Notes under the pieces: generated by a model
Told to the model about the DNA's origin: nothing
Seen by the model: the letters and a program-made list of their open reading frames with translations, nothing else
Databases searched by the model: none
Shown here: piece after piece, positions 52,551-60,808 of the stretch
How positions within the stretch are numbered: position 1 is the first letter of the stretch
Layout: each line of letters begins with the position of its first letter
Position numbers and translations under genes: made by a program
Source of the DNA: CALKJP01 sp046299555
GTDB taxonomy: Bacteria > Bacteroidota > Bacteroidia > JACCXN01
Length of the DNA stretch: 64,000 nucleotides
Direction of reading: 5' to 3'
Assembly (NCBI GenBank): GCA_046299555.1
Contig: JBKBHS010000003.1
Span: 62,001-126,000, forward strand

Positions 52551-55500
52551 CTATCGCATTAAATACATTTTGCCAAATCCTTTATGAAAATATTGATCGG
52601 CATTGGTGTTGCGCTTTTCAATATCTTGTCCATTAATTTTGGTAACCACTCGATATAAGTAAACACCATTTGCTAATCTATCGCCAAAGTTATCTGTTCC
52701 ATCCCAGGCATATTCTGTAATATTTCGACCTATTCTTAACGGTCCCAAATCTTCTAAAAATATTTCTTTTACAATTTTTCCAGTAACAGTTAAAATTTGA
52801 ATTTTAAAATCGGTTGGCAATTCTGAACCTGTTAACGTAAAGACAAATCGCGTTGATGTTGAAAAAGGATTAGGATAATTTAATACTTCTGTAATGGTAG
52901 ATTTATTTATTACTTCAAACTGTATAGTATAGTCAGTATCTCCAGAAACGTTATCTGACATATCACTTGCCTGAACTCTTAATTCATAAATTCCATCTGT
53001 TTTAAAATTTCCTTTATATTCTATACGACAACTATTCTTTGGTAGTTGTGCCGGATAAAAACGCATTTGTTCTTCTCCATTAGCACCTCTGAAAAATATT
53101 CGCTGAGTTGTTCCATTTGGATCTTTGATGTATACTCTAAAATTAGAGGTATCATTTAAAGCTAAAAATTTATTTTCATCTTTCAGCTTTATATTTATCA
53201 ATGGTGTAGGTGATACAATATCACCATTAATAATGTATACTCCATCAAACGTAACATCAAGTATTGGATTAATATTATCTTTGTTTACAAAAAATGAACG
53301 ATAGCCAATATTATTAAAATGATATTGTTCTAACTGCCAATTTGAATCTTTTGGATTTGCTTCAATCCATAAAGTGTTCAGCCCACGGTAGTTTTTTGTA
53401 TTTAAATCTAATTCAGCAATTATTACACTATCTGCTAACAATGGCTTTTGCTTTTGATAATAAACAACTTCACGTTGACCATTTTGCTTATCAACAAAAA
53501 ATTGGATATTTAAGCTATCCATATCCACATCACTTATATTCTTAACTGCAATTTTCATTTTTAAAACATCTCCTTCTTGTAAAGTATCGGCATAATAGCT
53601 ATATGCAATAGATGGAGCTAAAGCAGCTTCAGGAGCCGGTTCATATAATACTTGCCAACGATTTAATTGAGGAGCAGTACGCAATGAATCATCGCGTTTA
53701 TTCATTACTAACTTAATATAAGGATAAATGCTTGCATTGATTGAATCGTGTAAATTGGTATAATCTATAATATCATCTGTAAAAGTCATTAATGGAGTTG
53801 CCGTACCATTTAATGTTATACCATAGATTTGAGTTGAAACACTATCAGCCGAATTAACTTCTAAAGGATATTGGCGCATGTGCAATGAATTCCATTTTTT
53901 AGCCGGCCCGATTAAGGTAGATGTGATTTTTCCATATGGGATACTATTTTTTAAGTATTCATTTAATGTAATGGTAGCTGTGGATGAATCGCCAACTAAA
54001 AAGTTAGCTGTTGAAGGATAACCTTTTTTTGCAAAAAATATAAATGGTAAACTATCATTATAAGTAGTAAAATCAGGGCTTCCTAAAGATTGAAAAGTGG
54101 TATGTAAAGAAGAAGGCCATTGGCTAAACAGTGGATTCCACATGCTCCATGCTACAATGTAATTTCCGTTGGGTATAGAGTTTTGCAACATATTTTCTAA
54201 TGCAGCCATTTGAGTTGCATTTTGAATAAAAAAGATAAAATATTTCTCAGGACGTGAACGACAAGCTGTCCAATCATTTGCATTTCCAAAATTATTGTTT
54301 GGATTAAGCGTATCTCCATTAGGCCCCGGAACTCTTGTTGCCCAAGGCTGTAATGTTAGAGAGTCAATAACCGCAATATGAATAGCAGGAGCAAAACCAC
54401 ATCCGGCATATTCTTGTAATTGAGCCTCTATGGTGTAACCAACGCCATAACTTGTAACTTGATTGGGGGGATTCCCAATATTTGTTACAGATAAATCTTT
54501 TGCAGTGGTATCAAAGGCAAAAACTCTAGGATTTCTTATATAGTTTATAAAACTAAATTCATCATCTTTAAATTGAAAATGATGCGCTTGCCCCCAACCT
54601 GATTTATTGGGAATATATTGAAATGAACTTTCTTTCCATTTGAATCCTTGCGTTGGAGAAATTGAATCAGGACTGGTTCTCCAGAAATAAACCATACTAT
54701 CCGGCATATTTTGCAATAATGAAGGTGTCCAACTAATTACTCCTCCAGTTGAATTTATAACAGTTGATTGTTTAATTGGACTGTTAAATAAGTCGGTAGT
54801 ATCTAATTCTATTCTATAATTTCTGGCAGGTGCAAATGGGTCGGCTGTACTGGCTTTTAAAGTAATTCCTTGTTTGGGCACAACTGCAAATTTATAGGGA
54901 TATACCGGAAATAAATCATCGGAATTAATAAACAATGTTTTAACAACAAAATTATTTGTTTCATTTAATTCATCTATTGCTCCGGTTATATCAGCAGTTA
55001 TATAAAATGTATTTAAACCTCCCCCCTTATTCAAATCGGTTGGAAATTTAAAAGCTATCGTATCTTTATATAATGAACCATTAATTGTTTTTATAAGTGT
55101 ATCGGTACTTCCATCCTGAAACTTGCGAATTACTTCCAGCATATACTGCTGAGTAGTTGCTCTTCCTAAATTTGTTACTACAACATTTACATTAAAACTA
55201 TCTAAAGCTGTACTGATATAACCGGGCTCAAAATATACTCTAGGCTCACTTATCATTAAATCCGGTTTATCTTGACCGTTTAATTTAAGAGCAGGATCGC
55301 CATGCAAAGTCATTTCAAGTAAATGAGTATGAAACATTACATCACTGGAATAATTTTGTACTTCAGCAATAGTATTTTTAATACTTTTTCCAACTGCGCC
55401 ATGATAATTTTTATATGAAAAATTTTTATACAACTCGTTACTGTAAATATTAAGATAAGGTGGAAGCCCTGCTCCAACAGATGCAATAAAACCAATTGAG

Positions 55501-57599
55501 CCTTTATTGGGAGTTAACACCCAATCTTCACTGGTAGTAAATCCGGTTTGATGAATATCACCAACATAGCATGAATTAGCTAAAATTAATGGATACTTTT
55601 TAAAATTATTATACGATGATGCTAAATCTATATTGATATCAAAGCTACTTCCTGCTGCATGCCCAAAAAAGGTCATTAAACTAACACCATTGTTGACAAG
55701 GTTTCTAATAGAATCTGTAAGCGATATTTGAATGGGTTGTGTTACATTTTTAATAAAATTAAATACCGTTCCTCCAAACAAGGTATCTTCTATAATGGTT
55801 TTGTATGCATTAAGGTATGCTAGTAAAGCTTGTTGTTCATTTTGAGAAGTTCCTCCACAAAAGTGCGCCACGTATTTCATCCATTCAGAGGGATTTACAT
55901 CAGGATTTTCATACTGTACAATTTTGTTATAATATGTAATTACATCATTAGGATTTTTAGCTGAAAGCCTTCCGGTTGCCAATGCAGGTTCTAAAAAATT
56001 ACCATTTAAGCCGGCTGTAAGCAATACATCGGATGAATTATTCCCTAATGATGGTACCAAACAAGCATTGTAATAAGTTAAATTGTTACGCATCATTCGC
56101 GCATGAACACTTTTACCAACAAGAAATAAGTATTCAGGCTTAGTTGTCCATGTTGCCAAAGCAAATTTTACAAATCCTCTTATAGCCCAAGGATGTTTTC
56201 GTATTCCATATCCGAATTGATGATATAATTCTTCTACATCAACCACCAAAGTATTATAACCTTTGCTGTTTCGATAGAGTGCATAATTATAAACTTCTTG
56301 TAATAAAGATGTATGAGTAATAATTAAGTAATCAGCATTAACTAAGTTATAATTTATAAATGTTCCACTTCCTCTTACCGGTGTAAGGGAGTTTAATGTT
56401 ACAACATTATTTGTAGAGGTAATAAAACAAACTTTTTCATCACCGGGAGCATTAGGAATTAAGGCTCTGAAATTTCCTGAAATATTTTGCACTAATATTC
56501 TTACACCATTTGTTATATCATACAAAATGGCATTTGAGGCATTAAAATTTATGGCATCCATATAAGATTTTCCCTGCGGGCTATTAGGTACAATAAATTT
56601 GAATCTACTTTGATTTTCAAAATTGTATTGTTGCGGATAGGTTAATTTTGCATAAGCAACAGCCATACGGGTATTCGATGGTGGTGCCGGATTCAAGTCG
56701 TTTTCTGAACGAAAATTTATAGATGTTGTACTGCTTAATAAAGAATTATTTAATGTTAACTCTTTATATGTTTGAGTATATCCTTCGAGCAATGTATCAA
56801 ATATTAAATTTGAATTATTGTAAAAAATCTGAAGATGATGATCGGTAATTGTTTGTGTAGGATTTGATTGAGAAGTAATTACTGTTTGAACTTTTGCAGC
56901 TGGTCCTGATGTATAAATAAAAGGTGTATTAAACGAGGCAGAGCGTGTTTGTCCGTAGGTAAATGCGGCATCTAACCATCCTGAAGCAAAACTATATCGG
57001 GCATTATACACAGTTCCTGCAACAACTTCTCCAAAATAATAGGTAGAAGTATATCCGGGATGTCCTTGTTTGTAAACTTGTTCTCTTATAAAATAAGGAG
57101 CTGGAGTATATGCTCCGTAATTGATGTCATTTTCAAGCTGTGCTCTTAAATTATTGGTGCTGTTGTTCCATGTTAAATAATAATAGGCCGTATCGCTTAT
57201 TAAACTATAAAAAGGATTGGGTTGATTAGTAGGAGTATCGTAAATTAAACTATCTAACCAACCATCATTAGGTTCTGCATAAAATTCAATAAAATCGCTT
57301 GGGTCAAAAACACCATCACTTTCTCCTTGCACATAAATTGGAATTTCTTTTCCTCTGGCAAATACTTGAAATCTGCGAGGATCAATATTGGTAGGAATTC
57401 CTGAATTTATTAACGTATTCTGATCAATTCTAAAAATACCTTCTTGTGTTACCGGGAAAAAATAATATTTCTGACTGTAATCAATCCACTCATTTCCAAA
57501 TTGCGCATTTGAATGAAATGAAAAGGCTAATAATAAAACAAATGCAAAACATGTTTTTAAAAACATTTTTTTTAGGATATGTTTATTATTAAACCACAT
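52551..57599 (-). CDS. C25-family cysteine peptidase, PorU-related, with FlgD-like C-terminal domain
   Basis: 1682 residues from the ATG at 57599, which overlaps the stop of the PorV/PorQ gene as TGATG. The signal peptide ends FHSNAQ. The peptidase C25 core carries H647 in TFFGHAAGSSFD and C677 in ANSCYVGD; the 30-residue spacing is close to that of the H657/C690 dyad of P. gingivalis PorU. Ig-like/CARDB-type domains follow (VNVVVTNLGRATTQQYMLEV). The C-terminus has an FlgD-Ig-like sorting domain (YAWDGTDNFGDRLANGVYLY). It is longer than PorU (about 1150-1300 residues) and carries its own sorting-like domain, so it may be a T9SS cargo protease or a PorU-type sortase variant. Confidence 0.85.
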   Translation of the reverse strand: MWFNNKHILKKMFLKTCFAFVLLLAFSFHSNAQFGNEWIDYSQKYYFFPVTQEGIFRIDQNTLINSGIPTNIDPRRFQVFARGKEIPIYVQGESDGVFDPSDFIEFYAEPNDGWLDSLIYDTPTNQPNPFYSLISDTAYYYLTWNNSTNNLRAQLENDINYGAYTPAPYFIREQVYKQGHPGYTSTYYFGEVVAGTVYNARYSFASGWLDAAFTYGQTRSASFNTPFIYTSGPAAKVQTVITSQSNPTQTITDHHLQIFYNNSNLIFDTLLEGYTQTYKELTLNNSLLSSTTSINFRSENDLNPAPPSNTRMAVAYAKLTYPQQYNFENQSRFKFIVPNSPQGKSYMDAINFNASNAILYDITNGVRILVQNISGNFRALIPNAPGDEKVCFITSTNNVVTLNSLTPVRGSGTFINYNLVNADYLIITHTSLLQEVYNYALYRNSKGYNTLVVDVEELYHQFGYGIRKHPWAIRGFVKFALATWTTKPEYLFLVGKSVHARMMRNNLTYYNACLVPSLGNNSSDVLLTAGLNGNFLEPALATGRLSAKNPNDVITYYNKIVQYENPDVNPSEWMKYVAHFCGGTSQNEQQALLAYLNAYKTIIEDTLFGGTVFNFIKNVTQPIQISLTDSIRNLVNNGVSLMTFFGHAAGSSFDINIDLASSYNNFKKYPLILANSCYVGDIHQTGFTTSEDWVLTPNKGSIGFIASVGAGLPPYLNIYSNELYKNFSYKNYHGAVGKSIKNTIAEVQNYSSDVMFHTHLLEMTLHGDPALKLNGQDKPDLMISEPRVYFEPGYISTALDSFNVNVVVTNLGRATTQQYMLEVIRKFQDGSTDTLIKTINGSLYKDTIAFKFPTDLNKGGGLNTFYITADITGAIDELNETNNFVVKTLFINSDDLFPVYPYKFAVVPKQGITLKASTADPFAPARNYRIELDTTDLFNSPIKQSTVINSTGGVISWTPSLLQNMPDSMVYFWRTSPDSISPTQGFKWKESSFQYIPNKSGWGQAHHFQFKDDEFSFINYIRNPRVFAFDTTAKDLSVTNIGNPPNQVTSYGVGYTIEAQLQEYAGCGFAPAIHIAVIDSLTLQPWATRVPGPNGDTLNPNNNFGNANDWTACRSRPEKYFIFFIQNATQMAALENMLQNSIPNGNYIVAWSMWNPLFSQWPSSLHTTFQSLGSPDFTTYNDSLPFIFFAKKGYPSTANFLVGDSSTATITLNEYLKNSIPYGKITSTLIGPAKKWNSLHMRQYPLEVNSADSVSTQIYGITLNGTATPLMTFTDDIIDYTNLHDSINASIYPYIKLVMNKRDDSLRTAPQLNRWQVLYEPAPEAALAPSIAYSYYADTLQEGDVLKMKIAVKNISDVDMDSLNIQFFVDKQNGQREVVYYQKQKPLLADSVIIAELDLNTKNYRGLNTLWIEANPKDSNWQLEQYHFNNIGYRSFFVNKDNINPILDVTFDGVYIINGDIVSPTPLINIKLKDENKFLALNDTSNFRVYIKDPNGTTQRIFFRGANGEEQMRFYPAQLPKNSCRIEYKGNFKTDGIYELRVQASDMSDNVSGDTDYTIQFEVINKSTITEVLNYPNPFSTSTRFVFTLTGSELPTDFKIQILTVTGKIVKEIFLEDLGPLRIGRNITEYAWDGTDNFGDRLANGVYLYRVVTKINGQDIEKRNTNADQYFHKGFGKMYLMR

Positions 57600-58684
57600 C
57601 AAATATTGCGCTTATTAATATCGAGCTTTAATGAAAATACATTAGAATACAATCCAACCGACTGTGTAATATTGGTTAAAGCATAATCAATACTCAACGA
57701 TTTAATTCTCACTCCAACTCCAAAACTTGGCTGAGCTACCCACTTATCGAGGGTTCTGGCTTCTTTTACTTTTTGGAAATTACCTATACCTCCTCTTAAA
57801 AATATAAAATCTTTAAAGCCTAATTCTATACCGGCCTGAGGCGCCATACTCCAAGTATTAGATTTAATTAGCGTATTTCGCATTCCATCAAAGGTGTTTA
57901 TAAAATTAACTTCTCCTGCTACTGAGAATTTTTCCCACAACACTTCTTTTCGATTTACTCCAATTATCCATTGCGGCAAGGTAATTTCAAGTGAATTTTG
58001 AGGAATTTCATTTCCTGTTAAAGTAAATACTTCTTTTACTCTGTCTGATAAGGTAAAGCTCCATGCGTTAAATGTAGATGTAACATCGCGTGCCATTAAT
58101 GCAAACATCCATTTTTCATAACGATATTGTGCAGCGGCATCAATTCCAAAGCCCCAGGCAGAACCAAACTCACCAACCGTTCTTCTAATAATTTTTGCGT
58201 TTGCACCCACACTTAAACCTTCAACACCTAGTTTTCTGGCATATGAAAGCAAGAAAGCATAATCAATAGCCGAAAAAGATTTTATACGATCGTAATTAAT
58301 ATTACCATTATTATCAATCAAATCAATGGTATTGGGGATATTGTCAATCCCAAAACGGATAAAAGATGCTCCTAATGAACTATTACTATCAATTTTTGCT
58401 GCCACTGCTCCGTAGTCATACTTGGCAATTCCGGCAAAATGCTCAGAGTGCATAGCCCCAACCTGAATATTACTGCTTAATCGAGTAAGTCCGGCCGGAT
58501 TCCAATAACCTGATGTAACATCATCAACGGAAGATACAAAGGCATTGCCCATTCCTAATGAGCGGGCACCAACGCCAATCGACAAAAATTCGTTGCTGTA
58601 TTTGGCGGTTTGAGCATTTGTAGTGTTTATAGTTAAACACAAAATGCCAATAATTAAGAAAGAAGATTTTACTATTTTTTTCAC
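57599..58684 (-). CDS. PorV/PorQ-family outer-membrane beta-barrel protein
   Basis: 361 residues from a GTG at 58684, chosen because it directly precedes the signal peptide (KKIVKSSFLIIGILCLTINT, then TNAQ); the frame is open 37 codons further upstream with no good signal. The mature start SNEFLSIGVGARSLGMGNAF with VSSVDDVTSGYWNPAGLTRL is the PorV/PorQ (UPF0164-like, FadL-related) signature, and the C-terminus is beta-strand rich, as expected of a 14-strand barrel. PorV shuttles T9SS cargo to the sortase; PorQ anchors PorZ. This sequence fits the family but not canonical PorV (PDARSAGMGD). The C25 peptidase gene overlaps its stop. Confidence 0.88.
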   Translation of the reverse strand: MKKIVKSSFLIIGILCLTINTTNAQTAKYSNEFLSIGVGARSLGMGNAFVSSVDDVTSGYWNPAGLTRLSSNIQVGAMHSEHFAGIAKYDYGAVAAKIDSNSSLGASFIRFGIDNIPNTIDLIDNNGNINYDRIKSFSAIDYAFLLSYARKLGVEGLSVGANAKIIRRTVGEFGSAWGFGIDAAAQYRYEKWMFALMARDVTSTFNAWSFTLSDRVKEVFTLTGNEIPQNSLEITLPQWIIGVNRKEVLWEKFSVAGEVNFINTFDGMRNTLIKSNTWSMAPQAGIELGFKDFIFLRGGIGNFQKVKEARTLDKWVAQPSFGVGVRIKSLSIDYALTNITQSVGLYSNVFSLKLDINKRNI

Positions 58685-58722
58685 AACTGATAAAGTTAAA
58701 TATAAAAAAGCGATTGAACAAG

Positions 58723-58747
58723 GCGTTAAAATGCTTTTAATTAACGC
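58723..58747. promoter_or_regulatory. 7-bp inverted repeat in the porV-like/pssA divergent region
   Basis: GCGTTAA at 58723-58729 and TTAACGC at 58741-58747 with an 11-nt spacer, in the 141-nt gap between two divergent genes. Could be an operator; nothing links it to a regulator here. Confidence 0.35.
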
Positions 58748-58806
58748 TATATACCTGATTATGTTGTATTTGAAAAAATAAATTTCTGAATACACTGTTA
58801 TTCAAT

Positions 58807-58814
58807 TATTTTTG
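58807..58814 (+). promoter_or_regulatory. Candidate -7 box of pssA
   Basis: TATTTTTG (TAnnTTTG) 11 nt before the ATG; this implies a very short leader. No -33 element at standard spacing. Confidence 0.35.
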
Positions 58815-58825
58815 GATTCAATTTT

Positions 58826-59680
58826 ATGCGCTTCATCATTCAACAAATACCGAATTTATTTACCCTTGCAAATTTATTTTGCGGCTGTATGGCTATTGTA
58901 TATGGCTTTAGTCTAGAACTTGAAAAGGCAGGCTATTTTATATTTTTAGGCGCTTTTTTTGATTTTATTGATGGTTTTGTAGCCCGCTTATTAAAAGTAC
59001 ATTCTGAAATAGGAAAACAACTGGATTCACTAGCCGATGTAGTTAGTTTTGGTGTAGCTCCCGGATTAATTTTATTTCAGTTTTTAACAATTTCACAATG
59101 CGCATACTTTATACCAATTGAAGAAAGAACGTTTAATATCATGGCTTTTGCTTCTTTAGGATTTTTAGTAAGCATATTTTCAGCCTATCGATTAGCAAAA
59201 TTTAATACTCTAAAAGATACTTCCTCTGATTTTATAGGCTTACCAACACCTGCAATGGCATTTTTAGTTGCTTCTATACCTGTAGTTTTAGTAGATCAGG
59301 TGGGTATGAATATTTATTTTCCACCGAGTGATTTAGTTCAAGCGGTAATGACATTAGGAGCCTATCATTTTGAATCGGAAGTTATTTTTGCGGATTTTAT
59401 TTATCGTCCATACAATTTAATTGGAATTATTGTGGTATTATCGTTTTTAATGGTATCACCTTTTCGATTTATATCGCTTAAATTTAAAGGAATTGGGCTT
59501 AAGAAAAATATATATCGATATATCTTCTTAATACTATGCTTATTGGTATTTATTTACTTGTATATTGAAAATTTAACCTTATTCTCTTTACCTTTGTTTA
59601 TTATAATACATATAGCTTTATCACTTATTTCTAATTTACCATTTTTTAAAACAAATAGTCAACATGAAATTCAGAGCTGA
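58826..59680 (+). CDS. pssA: CDP-diacylglycerol-serine O-phosphatidyltransferase
   Basis: 284 residues with about eight membrane segments. The CDP-alcohol phosphotransferase motif is complete: D49-G50-x2-A53-R54-x8-G63-x3-D67-x3-D71, in DGFVARLLKVHSEIGKQLDS. The N-terminus RFIIQQIPNLFTLANLFCGC is typical of the membrane-type (B. subtilis-like) PssA. It makes phosphatidylserine, the precursor of phosphatidylethanolamine. The last 17 nt overlap purS. Confidence 0.92.
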   Translation: MRFIIQQIPNLFTLANLFCGCMAIVYGFSLELEKAGYFIFLGAFFDFIDGFVARLLKVHSEIGKQLDSLADVVSFGVAPGLILFQFLTISQCAYFIPIEERTFNIMAFASLGFLVSIFSAYRLAKFNTLKDTSSDFIGLPTPAMAFLVASIPVVLVDQVGMNIYFPPSDLVQAVMTLGAYHFESEVIFADFIYRPYNLIGIIVVLSFLMVSPFRFISLKFKGIGLKKNIYRYIFLILCLLVFIYLYIENLTLFSLPLFIIIHIALSLISNLPFFKTNSQHEIQS

Positions 59681-59918
59681 AATTAATGTAATGCCATTAA
59701 AAGCATTATTAGACCCACAAGGAAAAGCTGTTACCAACAGTATGAAAAACATTGGTCTTCCTGAAATTGATAATGTTAGAATTGGGAAACATATTTCTTT
59801 GGAAATTACAGCAAAAAACAAAAAAGAGGCTGAAGCTAAAGTTACTGATGCTTGTAAAAAATTATTAGCCAACCAAATTATGGAAAGCTACGAATTTGAA
59901 TTGTTTGAAGAAAAATAA
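59664..59918 (+). CDS. purS: Phosphoribosylformylglycinamidine synthase subunit PurS
   Basis: 84 residues of the PurS fold: MKFRAEINVMPLKALLDPQG, the AVTNSMKNIGLPEIDNVRIG motif and ISLEITAKNKKEAEAKVTDA. PurS bridges PurL and PurQ in the three-subunit FGAM synthetase of purine synthesis; its presence implies small-type PurL and separate PurQ elsewhere in the genome, rather than the single large PurL. The ATG lies within the last codons of pssA, so it may be translationally coupled. Confidence 0.93.
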   Translation: MKFRAEINVMPLKALLDPQGKAVTNSMKNIGLPEIDNVRIGKHISLEITAKNKKEAEAKVTDACKKLLANQIMESYEFELFEEK

Positions 59919-59950
59919 CTTTTCAATTTACAATACTTTTATTTTATTAT

Positions 59951-59974
59951 AAGCTGCATAAAGCAGCTTTTTTT
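59951..59974 (+). terminator. Rho-independent terminator after purS
   Basis: AAGCTGC/GCAGCTT stem (59951-59957 with 59962-59968), 4-nt loop and a T-run. Confidence 0.88.
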
Positions 59975-60018
59975 GTTTTAAAATGATGAACGGTAAAAGC
60001 TTTATAATAAACTTAAAG

Positions 60019-60026
60019 TAAATTTG
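60019..60026 (+). promoter_or_regulatory. Candidate -7 box of the ABC transporter gene
   Basis: TAAATTTG (TAnnTTTG) 15 nt before the ATG at 60042. No -33 element at standard spacing. Confidence 0.4.
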
Positions 60027-60041
60027 AGTTAAAAATGAATT

Positions 60042-60755
60042 ATGCAAAGCCCCGTTATTAAACTAGAAGAAATTACAAGACATTTTAAAATTGGTTCAGA
60101 AATTATAAAAGCTTTACGTGGTGTAAATCTTGAAATTTATAAAAATGAATATGTAGCTTTAATGGGGCCTTCAGGTTCAGGAAAATCTACTTTAATGAAT
60201 ATTTTAGGATGCCTTGATACTCCCACAAGTGGCAGATATTGGCTAAACAACAAAGATGTAAGCAAGATGGAAGATGATGAGCTGGCTGAAATCAGAAATA
60301 AAGAAATTGGTTTTGTTTTTCAAACATTTAATTTATTACCTCGATTAACAGCTCTTGAGAATGTTGCACTACCGCTTATTTATGCAGGTTTTAATAAACA
60401 CCAAAGAGAAGAAAGAGCTAAAGAAGTTTTAGAACAAGTTGGTTTAAAAGACCGTATGACACATAAGCCCAACGAACTTTCGGGTGGACAAAGACAAAGA
60501 GTAGCAGTTGCCAGAGCTTTGGTAAATAAGCCCTCCATCATTTTGGCAGATGAACCAACAGGGAACCTTGATTCAAAAACAAGTTATGAAATAATGGCGC
60601 TGTTTGAAGAAATTCATAAAAATGGAAATACTATCATCATTGTAACACACGAAGAAGATATTGCTTTACACACTAATAGAATAGTAAGAATGCGCGATGG
60701 AAAAGTGGAACGAGATGAAATAAATCAAAATGTAACTAAACTAATTCCGGTTTAA
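60042..60755 (+). CDS. ABC transporter ATP-binding protein (MacB/LolD-like)
   Basis: 237 residues. Walker A GPSGSGKS at 42-49, Q-loop QTFNLLPRLTALENV, signature LSGGQRQRVAVARALV, Walker B ILADEPTGNLD and H-loop THEED. The sequence TSGRYWLNNKDVSKMEDDEL and the QTFNLLPRLTA loop match the MacB/LolD (YknY) subfamily, which drives peptide/macrolide or lipoprotein extrusion with FtsX-fold permeases. No permease gene is adjacent, so the partner must be elsewhere. Confidence 0.9.
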   Translation: MQSPVIKLEEITRHFKIGSEIIKALRGVNLEIYKNEYVALMGPSGSGKSTLMNILGCLDTPTSGRYWLNNKDVSKMEDDELAEIRNKEIGFVFQTFNLLPRLTALENVALPLIYAGFNKHQREERAKEVLEQVGLKDRMTHKPNELSGGQRQRVAVARALVNKPSIILADEPTGNLDSKTSYEIMALFEEIHKNGNTIIIVTHEEDIALHTNRIVRMRDGKVERDEINQNVTKLIPV

Positions 60756-60763
60756 AATAAACT

Positions 60764-60793
60764 AAAAAAGGGGAGTAAAAACTCCCCTTTTTT
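60764..60793. terminator. Bidirectional terminator after the ABC gene
   Basis: The 13-bp stem AAAAAAGGGGAGT/ACTCCCCTTTTTT (60764-60776 with 60781-60793) has a 4-nt loop; suits both convergent genes. Confidence 0.88.
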
Positions 60794-60808
60794 AGATGAA
60801 AAAAACTA

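Noticed and set aside
57599..58795. Longer PorV/PorQ-like start at 58795
   Set aside because: The extra 37 residues would bury the signal peptide; the GTG at 58684 gives a normal Sec signal.
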